From positions 1 through 21,031 of the forward strand of contig DAOUYU010000006.1 in assembly GCA_030673995.1 (NCBI GenBank): a stretch of DNA of 21,031 bases. Direction: 5' to 3'. The translations under genes and the position numbers were made by a program. This document shows positions 6,527-13,328 of the stretch, piece by piece. Position 1 is the first letter of the stretch. Every line of letters starts with the position of its first letter. Under the pieces are notes generated by a model. That model ran no database searches and was not told the origin of the DNA. It saw only the letters and a program-made list of their open reading frames with translations. This stretch comes from Candidatus Aminicenantota bacterium (lineage in GTDB: Bacteria; Acidobacteriota; Aminicenantia; Aminicenantales; Aminicenantaceae).

Positions 6527-7732
6527 ATGTCTTTTAGAGTGAATAAAACAAGAGCTTACTTTAAACCTCAGACAGTAAAGACAATAGCTCTTTTGCTCCT
6601 TACCTTTGTTGTCCTCTGTATCATCGTTATTGTTATCCCTTATGAGTACCGCGATTCAGATTCAAGTGCTTACAGCTCCCTGGCTCAAAAACTTGCTCGT
6701 CTGCCCATTATTCAATGGTGTGCTCCAGTATGGGGAGGACATGCCGGAAGGGTCGGTTTTTTCCACGAACATCCTCCGGGAGCATTATGGGTAACGGCTC
6801 TTTTTATTCGATTAGGGGTCCCAGGTCCTCCTGCTGCCCTCTGTGTGAACTTTTTATACATATTTTTCTCTCTCTATTTTATCTACCTCTTGGCCAGCTA
6901 TTTTGGAGGACCTTTTTTAGGCTGGGCTGCGGTTTTTGCCTATACATTTTCCCCTATTTTCTTGCAGTATCTTATACGGGCCAATCTTGAGCATCCGTTT
7001 AATCTAGCCGTGATCGCTGGTATTTATGGCGTTGTACGCTGTGAAGAATCATGGAAATATAAATTGCTGTTTATCCTCTCCTTGATCTTTGCATTTTTTG
7101 TGAAGGGAACGGGTGCCTTTATTCTTATCATACTTTCTTTTCTCTGTTGGGTCATATTTTTAAAGAGTAAAAGAACGTTAAGATTCATCATTGTCGGTAT
7201 TCTCATTACCTTGATCGTTATGTTTTTATTTGAAATCTGGTATCGACAGGTTACAGATGGGATATACTTCTGGCAAAATTATATCAACCAGCAATCGGAT
7301 CAAATTGTCGAGTCTGGATCCAATCCCTTGCGAAAAATCTATAATTTTATCTGGTATCTGGGAAGAGTTATCTGGTTCCCCGCACCCTGGGTGTATTTTA
7401 TTTTTTATGGAGTGTTCAAATGGCGAAAAGAAATCATCCCCTTGTTCGAAAATAAATATTTCATGCTCTCTATTGTCAGCGCAGCATTCATCATTTTGTG
7501 GTTTTCCCTTTTTGACCGTAAAGCTGACCGGTATATCTTTTCTGCTTATGGCTTTCTTGTTTTTGCAGGAGCGTGGGCTCTGCTTCGACTTAAGCCCAAA
7601 ATAACGGAATGGCTTCAGAAGAGAAAAAAGCTTTTGCCTGTCTATCTTTCTTCAGTTCTCATCATTTTTACACTTTTACGGATCTTCTTTCATAACCATT
7701 ATTACAGGTTTATAAAGTTCTGGCCCGAATAA
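6527..7732 (+). CDS. Integral membrane glycosyltransferase, GT39/ArnT-like
   Basis: Predicted to transfer a sugar from a polyprenyl-phosphate donor on the outer face of the inner membrane. The 401 residues hold about 9-10 hydrophobic helices, the first at about 19-38. Between helices 1 and 2 is the periplasmic loop with RDSDSSAYSSLA (acidic pair D43/D45, the catalytic position in PMT/ArnT enzymes) and FHEHPPGALW (80-88), the usual HxPG-like motif. SLFDRKADRYIF near 327-338 matches the K...RY element seen late in the family. At 401 residues it is shorter than ArnT (about 550) and lacks a large C-terminal periplasmic domain. ATG 6527 is the best start; a TTG at 6521 is in frame, and no ribosome site is visible for either. 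It sits alone and converges on the LPS operon; acceptor and sugar cannot be told from sequence. Confidence 0.82.
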   Translation: MSFRVNKTRAYFKPQTVKTIALLLLTFVVLCIIVIVIPYEYRDSDSSAYSSLAQKLARLPIIQWCAPVWGGHAGRVGFFHEHPPGALWVTALFIRLGVPGPPAALCVNFLYIFFSLYFIYLLASYFGGPFLGWAAVFAYTFSPIFLQYLIRANLEHPFNLAVIAGIYGVVRCEESWKYKLLFILSLIFAFFVKGTGAFILIILSFLCWVIFLKSKRTLRFIIVGILITLIVMFLFEIWYRQVTDGIYFWQNYINQQSDQIVESGSNPLRKIYNFIWYLGRVIWFPAPWVYFIFYGVFKWRKEIIPLFENKYFMLSIVSAAFIILWFSLFDRKADRYIFSAYGFLVFAGAWALLRLKPKITEWLQKRKKLLPVYLSSVLIIFTLLRIFFHNHYYRFIKFWPE

Positions 7733-7761
7733 AAGGTTTTGGGGGATAGCCTCGCTCCCCT

Positions 7762-8313
7762 TCAAAGAAGGAGCATTTTAAGTCCCAAAATCAACCAGAA
7801 CAGAAGGGCTCCGTATAACGCTCTCCATTCCCTGTTTTGCCGGTAATGCTTCCAGGTGAACCTGTTTTTTTGTGAGGAAGATACATGTTTAAAAGAGGGG
7901 AAAAAGGCGGGAGTATTCTTCTCGTATTCCTCATATTCCTGAGGGAAAAACTCTCTCATCTTTTTTTTTTCTTTTTTCATAACAAGAGGGTAAAATAGGA
8001 GATAGTAAACTGTAAAAATAACCAGCACCCACCACGAGAGAGAAGCTATAGCCACACTCAGTCCTATAATCAAATTTGCCAGGTAAAGAGGATTCCTCGT
8101 GTAAAGATATGGTCCGGCCACTGCCAGTTCTTTATCCTTTTTAAGATGGCCGGAAGCCCAGGCTCTTATGAGAAGGCCAAAAAAGCAGACAGCTATGCCC
8201 CCCAGAAGAGAAGGGAGATTGGGCTTTGCCAGGGTAATAACCAGGATGATACCAAAAAAACCGGCCCTGACTCTCCATCTGTAGGCCGCATCCTCCCAAC
8301 TGAGCTTAGGCAT
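7762..8313 (-). CDS. Membrane methyltransferase-like protein of the ICMT/PEMT fold
   Basis: The 183-residue membrane protein has about five hydrophobic segments (16-30, 36-52, 76-92, 95-112, 166-183). It carries the isoprenylcysteine/phospholipid methyltransferase signature SGHLKKDKELAVAGPYLYTR at 54-73, followed by NPLYLAN, and a downstream EKKKMREFFPQEYEEYEKNTP (115-135), whose acidic/aromatic pattern forms the SAM pocket in this family. Bacterial members methylate varied lipid or isoprenoid substrates, so none is assigned here. Its ATG is inside the last 8 bases of the heptosyltransferase gene, with GGAGA a few bases upstream, so it is coupled to the LPS operon and is probably the last gene. 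A role in modifying lipid A, core or a lipid carrier is inference from that context. Confidence 0.8.
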   Translation of the reverse strand: MPKLSWEDAAYRWRVRAGFFGIILVITLAKPNLPSLLGGIAVCFFGLLIRAWASGHLKKDKELAVAGPYLYTRNPLYLANLIIGLSVAIASLSWWVLVIFTVYYLLFYPLVMKKEKKKMREFFPQEYEEYEKNTPAFFPSFKHVSSSQKNRFTWKHYRQNREWRALYGALLFWLILGLKMLLL

Positions 8314-9337
8314 CTTTCTCCAGCAATTGCAGGCTCAAAGAAGCGACTTCCTCCGGTGTTATTTTTTTTAGACATTCCAGGCTTGAACATGCTCTTTTGT
8401 AACAATAGCTGCATTCCAGCTCATGAAAAGCCACTTTATCTCGAGGATCGAAAGGCCCGTTTCTTCGGGGATTGGTGGGGCCAAAAATGCCCACTACGGG
8501 ACGGGAGAAGGCGCAGGCAACCTGGAGGGCAAAAGTGTCTCCGCTGACCAAAAGAGAAGATTCTTTAACTGCAGCGATGACTTCCTTCAAAGAGAGAAAA
8601 GGAGAAAGGGGGATCCGGGTTTTTTCGCGGATTGTGTCAGCCAGAGCTTTTTCCTCTTCATTTCCCCATAGAATAAGGGGAAAAAACTCTTTCTTTTTTT
8701 TCATTATCTCAATTAATTCGATCCACCTTTCGGGAAACCATCTTTTTGTTTTCCAGGCTGCACCCACATTAAAAAGAACAAGTTTTTTCTGGCCGTCGTA
8801 ACCTTTTTCGCGGAGTTTCATTCTGACCGTTTCTAATAATTCATCCGGCAGGATAAGAGGGAATTCATATGTTTCTTCTTTTATTCCTATCCTGGTTAAA
8901 AGCTTCAGGTTCTTGTTGATAACATGTATGGTTTCCGGATTTTTTTCGAGTTTTTCGGTGTAAAAAAACCTTGCTAGTGGCTCTCTGAGATTTTTCCGGT
9001 GGAAACCGATCCTTTTTTTTGCACCGGAGAGAAAAGCAAGAAATCCGGATTTCACCAATCCTTGAAAGTCAAAGGCGACCTGGTTCTCGTTTTTCAATCC
9101 TCGTTTGAGCCGGGAAATCTCCTGCCAGAATTTTTTAATGTTTAAGTGCTGTCCTCTGGTATGGGAAACGATAATCTTGTCGATTCCAGGCACAAAGTCG
9201 AGTATTTCTTTTCCTTCCTTTTCTACAACCCAGGAGATCTTTGCTTCCGTGTAATTTTTTCTCAAGGCAGAAAAGGCAGGAAGGGTGTGGATGATATCTC
9301 CAAGGGAGCTCAGGCGGATAATCAGGAAAGTGTCCAT
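8306..9337 (-). CDS. waaC: Glycosyltransferase family 9, LPS heptosyltransferase I-like
   Basis: Transfers L-glycero-D-manno-heptose from ADP-heptose to the Kdo of the LPS inner core at the cytoplasmic face of the inner membrane. In 343 residues the family marks appear in order: IIRLSSLGDIIHTLPA (6-21), DFQGLVKS (90-97), FNVGAAWKTKRWFPERW (189-205), LVSGDTFALQVAC (263-275) and GIFGPTNPRRNGP (283-295). A C-terminal cysteine cluster (C309, C312, C317, C322) is followed by LKKITPEEV. The SLGD and GDT signatures are those of GT9, and the whole resembles WaaC more than WaaF. It starts 15 bases after rfaE2 without a clear ribosome site. Being next to both rfaE genes strongly supports heptose as the donor sugar. 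Confidence 0.88.
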   Translation of the reverse strand: MDTFLIIRLSSLGDIIHTLPAFSALRKNYTEAKISWVVEKEGKEILDFVPGIDKIIVSHTRGQHLNIKKFWQEISRLKRGLKNENQVAFDFQGLVKSGFLAFLSGAKKRIGFHRKNLREPLARFFYTEKLEKNPETIHVINKNLKLLTRIGIKEETYEFPLILPDELLETVRMKLREKGYDGQKKLVLFNVGAAWKTKRWFPERWIELIEIMKKKKEFFPLILWGNEEEKALADTIREKTRIPLSPFLSLKEVIAAVKESSLLVSGDTFALQVACAFSRPVVGIFGPTNPRRNGPFDPRDKVAFHELECSYCYKRACSSLECLKKITPEEVASLSLQLLEKDA

Positions 9338-9352
9338 ATTTTTAAAGCGGGT

Positions 9353-9838
9353 TTACTCTGTTTTTTCTGTTTTTGTATCAATTTCTTTTAAAAGCTGAGA
9401 AGTTGACCTCACCTTGGGCCCTCCTGTGATGGCAATCTTTCCTCCGTACCCTTTGACAGTGTCTTTTTCCGGTACAGTCTCCTTTGTGTAGTCTGAGCCT
9501 TTAGCATGGATATCAGGTTCGAGTGCAAGAAGAACTTTCACCACATTCGGCTCCTCGAAAAAGGTTATGTAATCGACAAAAGAAAAAGAGGAAATGATTT
9601 CCGCCCGTTCTTCCTGGTTTAGAAGGGGCCTTCCCTTTCCTTTGAGCTTGCGGACAGAGGAGTCGCTGTTCAGGGCTACAATGAGGATGTCTCCTCTGTC
9701 CTTGGCTTCTTTTAAATATCTTACGTGTCCCACATGGATTAGATCAAAACAACCGTTTGTCAGAACGATTCTCTCTCCTCTTTTTTTATGCCCCTGAATG
9801 ATTTTCGTCAAGCGCGCAAGTGAGTAAAACTTTCTCAA
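9353..9838 (-). CDS. rfaE2: D-glycero-beta-D-manno-heptose 1-phosphate adenylyltransferase
   Basis: Makes ADP-heptose from heptose-1-phosphate and ATP. The 161 residues form a cytidylyltransferase-like nucleotide-binding domain with IVLTNGCFDLIHVGHVRYL (24-42; H35xGH38 is the HxGH site) and ALNSDSSVRKLKGKGRP (55-71). QEERAEIISSFSFVDYITFF (75-94) and AKGSDYTKETVPE follow, all as in the C-terminal half of E. coli HldE. There is no ATG in the first part of the domain. The TTG at 9838, two bases after the rfaE1 stop, gives a normal-length N-terminus (LRKFYSLARLTKII). An in-frame extension up to 9961 overlaps rfaE1 and encodes an unlikely sequence. The ribosome site is weak (AGGG about 7 bases before TTG); coupling with rfaE1 is likely. 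Confidence 0.9.
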   Translation of the reverse strand: MRKFYSLARLTKIIQGHKKRGERIVLTNGCFDLIHVGHVRYLKEAKDRGDILIVALNSDSSVRKLKGKGRPLLNQEERAEIISSFSFVDYITFFEEPNVVKVLLALEPDIHAKGSDYTKETVPEKDTVKGYGGKIAITGGPKVRSTSQLLKEIDTKTEKTE

Positions 9839-9840
9839 TT

Positions 9841-10842
9841 TTAAGCCCTGATGGCCTCCTTGAGTTCTTGAGTGTTGAGTGTTGCAGTGCCCTTCTTCAT
9901 GACAGAGATATTGCCGGCGCAGTTGGAAAGCTGGGCAGCCTCTCTGAATGTTGCACCGCAAGCAAGAGCCAGAGTGATAACACTGATGACCGTGTCTCCG
10001 GCTCCGGTCACGTCAACGATATCGGTTGTGCCTCGTATAGGGATGGAAAAAGGAGTTTTGTTCTTCTCAAAAAGGGCCATCCCTCTGGACCCCCGGGTTA
10101 TCAGCATGGCAATTGCGCCGGTCTTTTTTAAAAGGAGCTTTCCGGCTTGATGGAGGATCTGCACATTATCGTCTATCTCTATCCCTAAGGCCCCTTCAAC
10201 TTCGGGTTCATTGGGAGTGGAGACGGTTATGCCTTTGAAATTCAGAAGACGGAAGCGGGAATCGAGTGTTACCGGCGTATTGTTTTTTTTTAAAGCGGGA
10301 AGAATATGGTTAAAAATATCTTCTTTGACCGTAAAATAATTGTAATCAGAGATGAGAAGGGCACTTATCTGCTTCAGGACATTCTCGAGATGGCGTTGGA
10401 TTTTCTGTTTCAATCCGCTGTTTTCAGGGACGCTGCCTTCCCGGTCAATCCTTAAAATCTGCTGCTTTCTTGTGTTTTCTTCGCCTGCCAGAATTCTGGT
10501 TTTAATCGGAGTGTGATATTTTTTTTCTTTGACCATATATTCTGTGGTTATTCCTTTCTTTTCAAGCATTTGAAGGATTTTTTGACCGGATTCGTCTGAA
10601 CCTATCACACCCACAGGAAGCGGCTCTGCACCAAGAGCCTTGAGGTTGAGGACAGAATTTCCTGCGCCTCCCAGTGAGAATTCTTTGGTTTTGTAGCTGA
10701 GGATGAGGACAGGGGCTTCCCTGGAGATACGGCGGGTATTCCCAAACACATATTCGTCCAGGATGAAATCTCCCCAGACGGCAATCTTTTTCTTGGCAAA
10801 GCTGTCAACGAGCTGATGAAGATTTTGTTTTTGTTTATTCAC
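9841..10842 (-). CDS. rfaE1: D-glycero-beta-D-manno-heptose-7-phosphate kinase (PfkB family)
   Basis: Phosphorylates heptose-7-phosphate to the 1,7-bisphosphate in ADP-heptose synthesis. The 333 residues show the RfaE1-type PfkB/ribokinase fold: WGDFILDEYVFGNTRRISRE (23-42, the VGDxxLDxYxxG...RIS-EAP signature), then GGAGNSVLNLKALG (58-71). GITVSTPNEPEVEG (204-217) follows, and the catalytic anion-hole motif DVTGAGDTV is at 277-285 with D283 as base. The kinase and adenylyltransferase, fused as HldE in E. coli, are separate adjacent genes here. The start codon is GTG at 10842; no ATG near it gives a better N-terminus, and the ribosome site is poor. It is the first gene of the minus-strand LPS operon and diverges from the large VWFA-related gene. 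Confidence 0.92.
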   Translation of the reverse strand: MNKQKQNLHQLVDSFAKKKIAVWGDFILDEYVFGNTRRISREAPVLILSYKTKEFSLGGAGNSVLNLKALGAEPLPVGVIGSDESGQKILQMLEKKGITTEYMVKEKKYHTPIKTRILAGEENTRKQQILRIDREGSVPENSGLKQKIQRHLENVLKQISALLISDYNYFTVKEDIFNHILPALKKNNTPVTLDSRFRLLNFKGITVSTPNEPEVEGALGIEIDDNVQILHQAGKLLLKKTGAIAMLITRGSRGMALFEKNKTPFSIPIRGTTDIVDVTGAGDTVISVITLALACGATFREAAQLSNCAGNISVMKKGTATLNTQELKEAIRA

Positions 10843-10859
10843 TGAACTGCAGTCAAGAA

Positions 10860-10888
10860 TTTTTATCAGAAAAGCGATAAAAGGTCAA
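10860..10888 (-). promoter_or_regulatory. Candidate promoter of the LPS heptose operon
   Basis: On the minus strand TTGACC (10888-10883), a 17-base spacer and TAAAAA (10865-10860) stand just before the rfaE1 GTG. That would leave a leader of about 10-12 bases. The -35 matches 5 of 6 and the -10 only 4 of 6 consensus positions. Confidence 0.4.
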
Positions 10889-10910
10889 ATGAAATAAAGA
10901 TCATCTCCTC

Positions 10911-10986
10911 GTCATTCCCGCTACCCGCCTGCGCGGGCACAAGCTCAGCGGGAACAAACCTGGATTCCTGCTTCCGCAAGAATGAC
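10911..10986. repeat. Palindromic intergenic repeat, same family as at 2255-2713
   Basis: GTCATTCCCGCTACCCGCC opens the element at 10911, with the inner pair CCCGC/GCGGG and an outer GCGGGAA near 10948. A decayed inverted copy, GGATTCCTGCTTCCGCAAG followed by AATGACA, ends at 10986. The unit is the same GTCATTCCCGC / GGATTC palindrome found four times after the biotin carrier gene. It lies between the divergent rfaE1 and VWFA-related genes, where it does not encode protein. Confidence 0.75.
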
Positions 10987-11008
10987 ATTTTGAAAAACAG
11001 GAATGGAT

Positions 11009-11092
11009 AAAAAAGGGGACAGGCAACTTTTTTGGAAAAAAGTAGCCTGTCCCCTTTTTTGCCTGTCCCTTTTTTCCACTGTCCCTTTTTTG
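11009..11092. repeat. Near-perfect 52-base palindrome plus decayed tandem copies of its right arm
   Basis: AAAAAAGGGGACAGGC at 11009-11024 matches GCCTGTCCCCTTTTTT at 11045-11060 perfectly. Inside, ACTTTTTT pairs with AAAAAAGT around a GG loop. The right-arm unit is then repeated in direct order at 11061-11075 (GCCTGTCCCTTTTTT) and 11079-11092 (ACTGTCCCTTTTTT). Read on either strand it looks like a hairpin with a T-run, but it lies upstream of both flanking genes, so it is more likely a dispersed repeat than a terminator. The 337-base divergent gap 10843-11179 holds the two promoters and these repeats and no gene that I can support. Confidence 0.75.
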
Positions 11093-11138
11093 TTGTCCAT
11101 AAGCAGTCAAATACGCTGTAGTGATTTTTCTCTGGAAT

Positions 11139-11167
11139 TTGCACGAGCTAATTTTAACGACTATAAT
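11139..11167 (+). promoter_or_regulatory. Promoter of the large VWFA-related gene
   Basis: TTGCAC at 11139-11144, a 17-base spacer and a perfect TATAAT at 11162-11167 lie 12 bases before the ATG at 11180. Transcription would start about 5-6 bases before the ATG, giving an almost leaderless message without room for a Shine-Dalgarno sequence. Confidence 0.5.
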
Positions 11168-11179
11168 AAATTTAGGCAT

Positions 11180-13174
11180 ATGGGAAAAGAGAGGGGAAGT
11201 AAAACAAAGATAATTTTCCTTGTTTTTCTATTATTGACATTTTTATTCCAGTTCGACCTATATCCATTAAATTCAAAACCTCAACAGATAAAAGATGACC
11301 AAGAAGCATTAAAGCACGAAGTTGTGGTCGTACTGAAATTGGTCCAGGTGTATGTGACGGATAAAAAGGGGAATCCGGTGACGGATTTAGCCAAGGATGA
11401 CTTCATTCTTTATGATAACGGCAAGCTCCAGGCGATCACCGATTTTGAGAAGCATATCTTGTTTACTCCAGAAAAAAAGGTTGGAAAAAAGGTTAAAGCG
11501 GATATCGAGGAAAAAGTCGAAGAGGCAAAACCTTCTCCTGTTTCAAAAATTCCCGACAGCATGAACCGGAAATTTTTTCTTCTCCTGGACATAACCAGAT
11601 GCGGCTTAGCTGGGTATGTCAGGTCGAAAAAGGCGGCCCTGCACTTTCTTGAGACCCAGATTCAGCCGAGTGATGAAGTTGCACTTTATTCTTATTCATC
11701 AACAAGTGATCTTACGACTCACGAGTATTTAACGATGGACCATGAGAAAGTCAAAAAAGCCATAAAGAGGATAAGACAAATCCCGGGAAAAATAGACGAA
11801 GAAGGAGGATTGACCACGGCAGAAATGGAAAGGATGAAGCTTGAAGTGAACCGATTTATCAATGAAATAGGGAAGTTTGCAAAATCCTTCCGCTATATTC
11901 CTGGTTATAAAAATATTATTCTTTTTTCAGCGGGAATCGAAAGAGATTTGCTGTATGATGCAAATGATCCATCGATTCGCCTTAACCTCCAGGAAACAGT
12001 CAAGGAATTGGCTGCAGCCAACAGTCCAATTTATACGGTAAATACAGCAGGGACAAGAGTCTATTTTAATGGACAAGGTTCGAGAGGGGACCATTCTCTG
12101 AAGATGATATCCGATTGGTCAGGAGGCAAATATTTTTATGATGTTGTTCATTACAAATCCATTTCTGAGCAGATCCAGAATATAACGAGTCACTACTATG
12201 TGCTGGGTTACTCTATAGATGAGAATTGGGACGGCAAGTATCATGAAATAAAAGCTAAGGTCAAGAGGAAAGGATGTATAGTCCGTGCTCAGGGAGGGTA
12301 TTTTAATCCAAAGCCGTTCAAAAAGTTTACTAAGTTCGAGAAAGAACTCCATCTTATGGACTTAGCCCTGGCCGAAAAACCTCAATTTCAGGACCCTTTG
12401 AATTTCCCTTCAGTTGCTTTTCCCTGTTCGAGTAATAAAGAATCGAATTTGGTCCTGCTATCTGAAATGGGATTAGATAAGATCGAAGAAGTGAGAGGAG
12501 AGAAAACGGAAGTGGTGGCTCTTATCTTAGATGAAGAGAACAACATCGTGGACACCAGTCGCAGGAAGATTGATCTTTCTAAAATGCCTCAAAAGGCGAT
12601 TTATCCTTTTGGGGTTTTCTCTCTTTCTTCTGGTGAATATAAATGCAGGCTTATTTTGAGAAATCTGGAGACCGGGAAAGGAGCTGTGGCCTCTTCCACG
12701 GTTGTTATTCCTGAGAGCCCTGATTCAGGATTGAGACTCTATCCTCCTTTTTTGCTTGTTACAGGGAAAGAAGCGTTTTATTTAAAAGCTTCAAAACTTC
12801 AGAAAGGAGAGACAGAAGAGAATCCTCTTTCCTTAATCAATGTCTATCCTTCCCTTTCCGGCGAATATTCACCGCTTGTTGAGGTGCTGGATAAGGGGAT
12901 TTCGAAGATTTTAGCTGCGGTGCAATATACAATTTTTAATATTCAAGCGCCTGAAGTCGAGCTATCCGCTCATTTGATTAAAAAGTCAAGCGGGGAAAAA
13001 ATTCCACTTTCTTTTTCCATCCTTTCCACTCAAAAAGAGGAAAAGACGCATACGGTTTTAATTGAATTTGAGCTGCCTGAGTTGCAGCCAGGTAAATACT
13101 CTTTGGATATTGCCGCCGAAGAGGAAACAACCAGATCAAAATCTCAAACAACACGAACTTTTCTAATTAAATAA
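11180..13174 (+). CDS. Exported VWFA-related (Acidobacterial type) protein
   Basis: The 664 residues have an N-terminal signal sequence (about 8-28, KTKIIFLVFLLLTFLFQF). A beta-sandwich-like lead-in carries the family hallmark LVQVYVTDKKGNPVTDLAKD, then DFILYDNG (54-81). The VWFA fold spans about 130-355, opening with FFLLLDITRCG (132-142) and closing with SHYYVLGYSIDENWDGKYHE and the AQGGYFNP end. The metal site is degenerate: D137-I-T139-R-C141 instead of DxSxS. The last 300 residues are beta-rich and not recognised; they may form further adhesive domains. The function of this family is unknown; surface protein binding is inferred. I start at ATG 11180 because it gives a clean signal peptide and follows a promoter; the frame is open back to 11003, but that part is repeat DNA. 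Confidence 0.8.
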   Translation: MGKERGSKTKIIFLVFLLLTFLFQFDLYPLNSKPQQIKDDQEALKHEVVVVLKLVQVYVTDKKGNPVTDLAKDDFILYDNGKLQAITDFEKHILFTPEKKVGKKVKADIEEKVEEAKPSPVSKIPDSMNRKFFLLLDITRCGLAGYVRSKKAALHFLETQIQPSDEVALYSYSSTSDLTTHEYLTMDHEKVKKAIKRIRQIPGKIDEEGGLTTAEMERMKLEVNRFINEIGKFAKSFRYIPGYKNIILFSAGIERDLLYDANDPSIRLNLQETVKELAAANSPIYTVNTAGTRVYFNGQGSRGDHSLKMISDWSGGKYFYDVVHYKSISEQIQNITSHYYVLGYSIDENWDGKYHEIKAKVKRKGCIVRAQGGYFNPKPFKKFTKFEKELHLMDLALAEKPQFQDPLNFPSVAFPCSSNKESNLVLLSEMGLDKIEEVRGEKTEVVALILDEENNIVDTSRRKIDLSKMPQKAIYPFGVFSLSSGEYKCRLILRNLETGKGAVASSTVVIPESPDSGLRLYPPFLLVTGKEAFYLKASKLQKGETEENPLSLINVYPSLSGEYSPLVEVLDKGISKILAAVQYTIFNIQAPEVELSAHLIKKSSGEKIPLSFSILSTQKEEKTHTVLIEFELPELQPGKYSLDIAAEEETTRSKSQTTRTFLIK

Positions 13175-13191
13175 TTCTTTGCCTTCTTAAT

Positions 13192-13219
13192 GAGAAAAAA
13201 TTAGCCTTTTCTCTTTTTT
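13192..13219 (+). terminator. Weak intrinsic terminator after the VWFA-related gene
   Basis: GAGAAAA at 13192-13198 pairs with TTTTCTC at 13207-13213, followed by six more T. The stem is AT-rich and only 7 bp, but it starts 17 bases after the stop codon. Confidence 0.4.
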
Positions 13220-13237
13220 GCGAATTTATTTTGTGTT

Positions 13238-13288
13238 ATAAGCTATAGAATGCAATAAGCCTTAGAATATAATAGGCTATAGAGATAA
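13238..13288 (+). repeat. Three tandem 17-base repeats upstream of the beta-lactamase/VanX gene
   Basis: Units start at 13238 (ATAAGCTATAGAATGCA), 13255 (ATAAGCCTTAGAATATA) and 13272 (ATAGGCTATAGAGATAA), exactly 17 bases apart, with the core ATARGCYWTAGA kept in each. The third unit overlaps the tail of a TATAAT at 13268-13273. They could be binding sites for a regulator of the downstream gene. Confidence 0.7.
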
Positions 13289-13328
13289 TTATGTGGCGAA
13301 TGCAAAAAAAAAAATTGGGAGTGTGGAA

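Noticed and set aside
11009..11060. Rho-independent terminator
   Set aside because: The hairpin and T-run look right, but it lies upstream of both divergent genes and belongs to a repeated palindrome with extra arm copies.
11003..11179. N-terminal extension of the VWFA-related protein by 59 residues
   Set aside because: The DNA is a palindromic repeat, the extension would sit before a normal signal peptide, and the promoter at 11139-11167 lies inside it.
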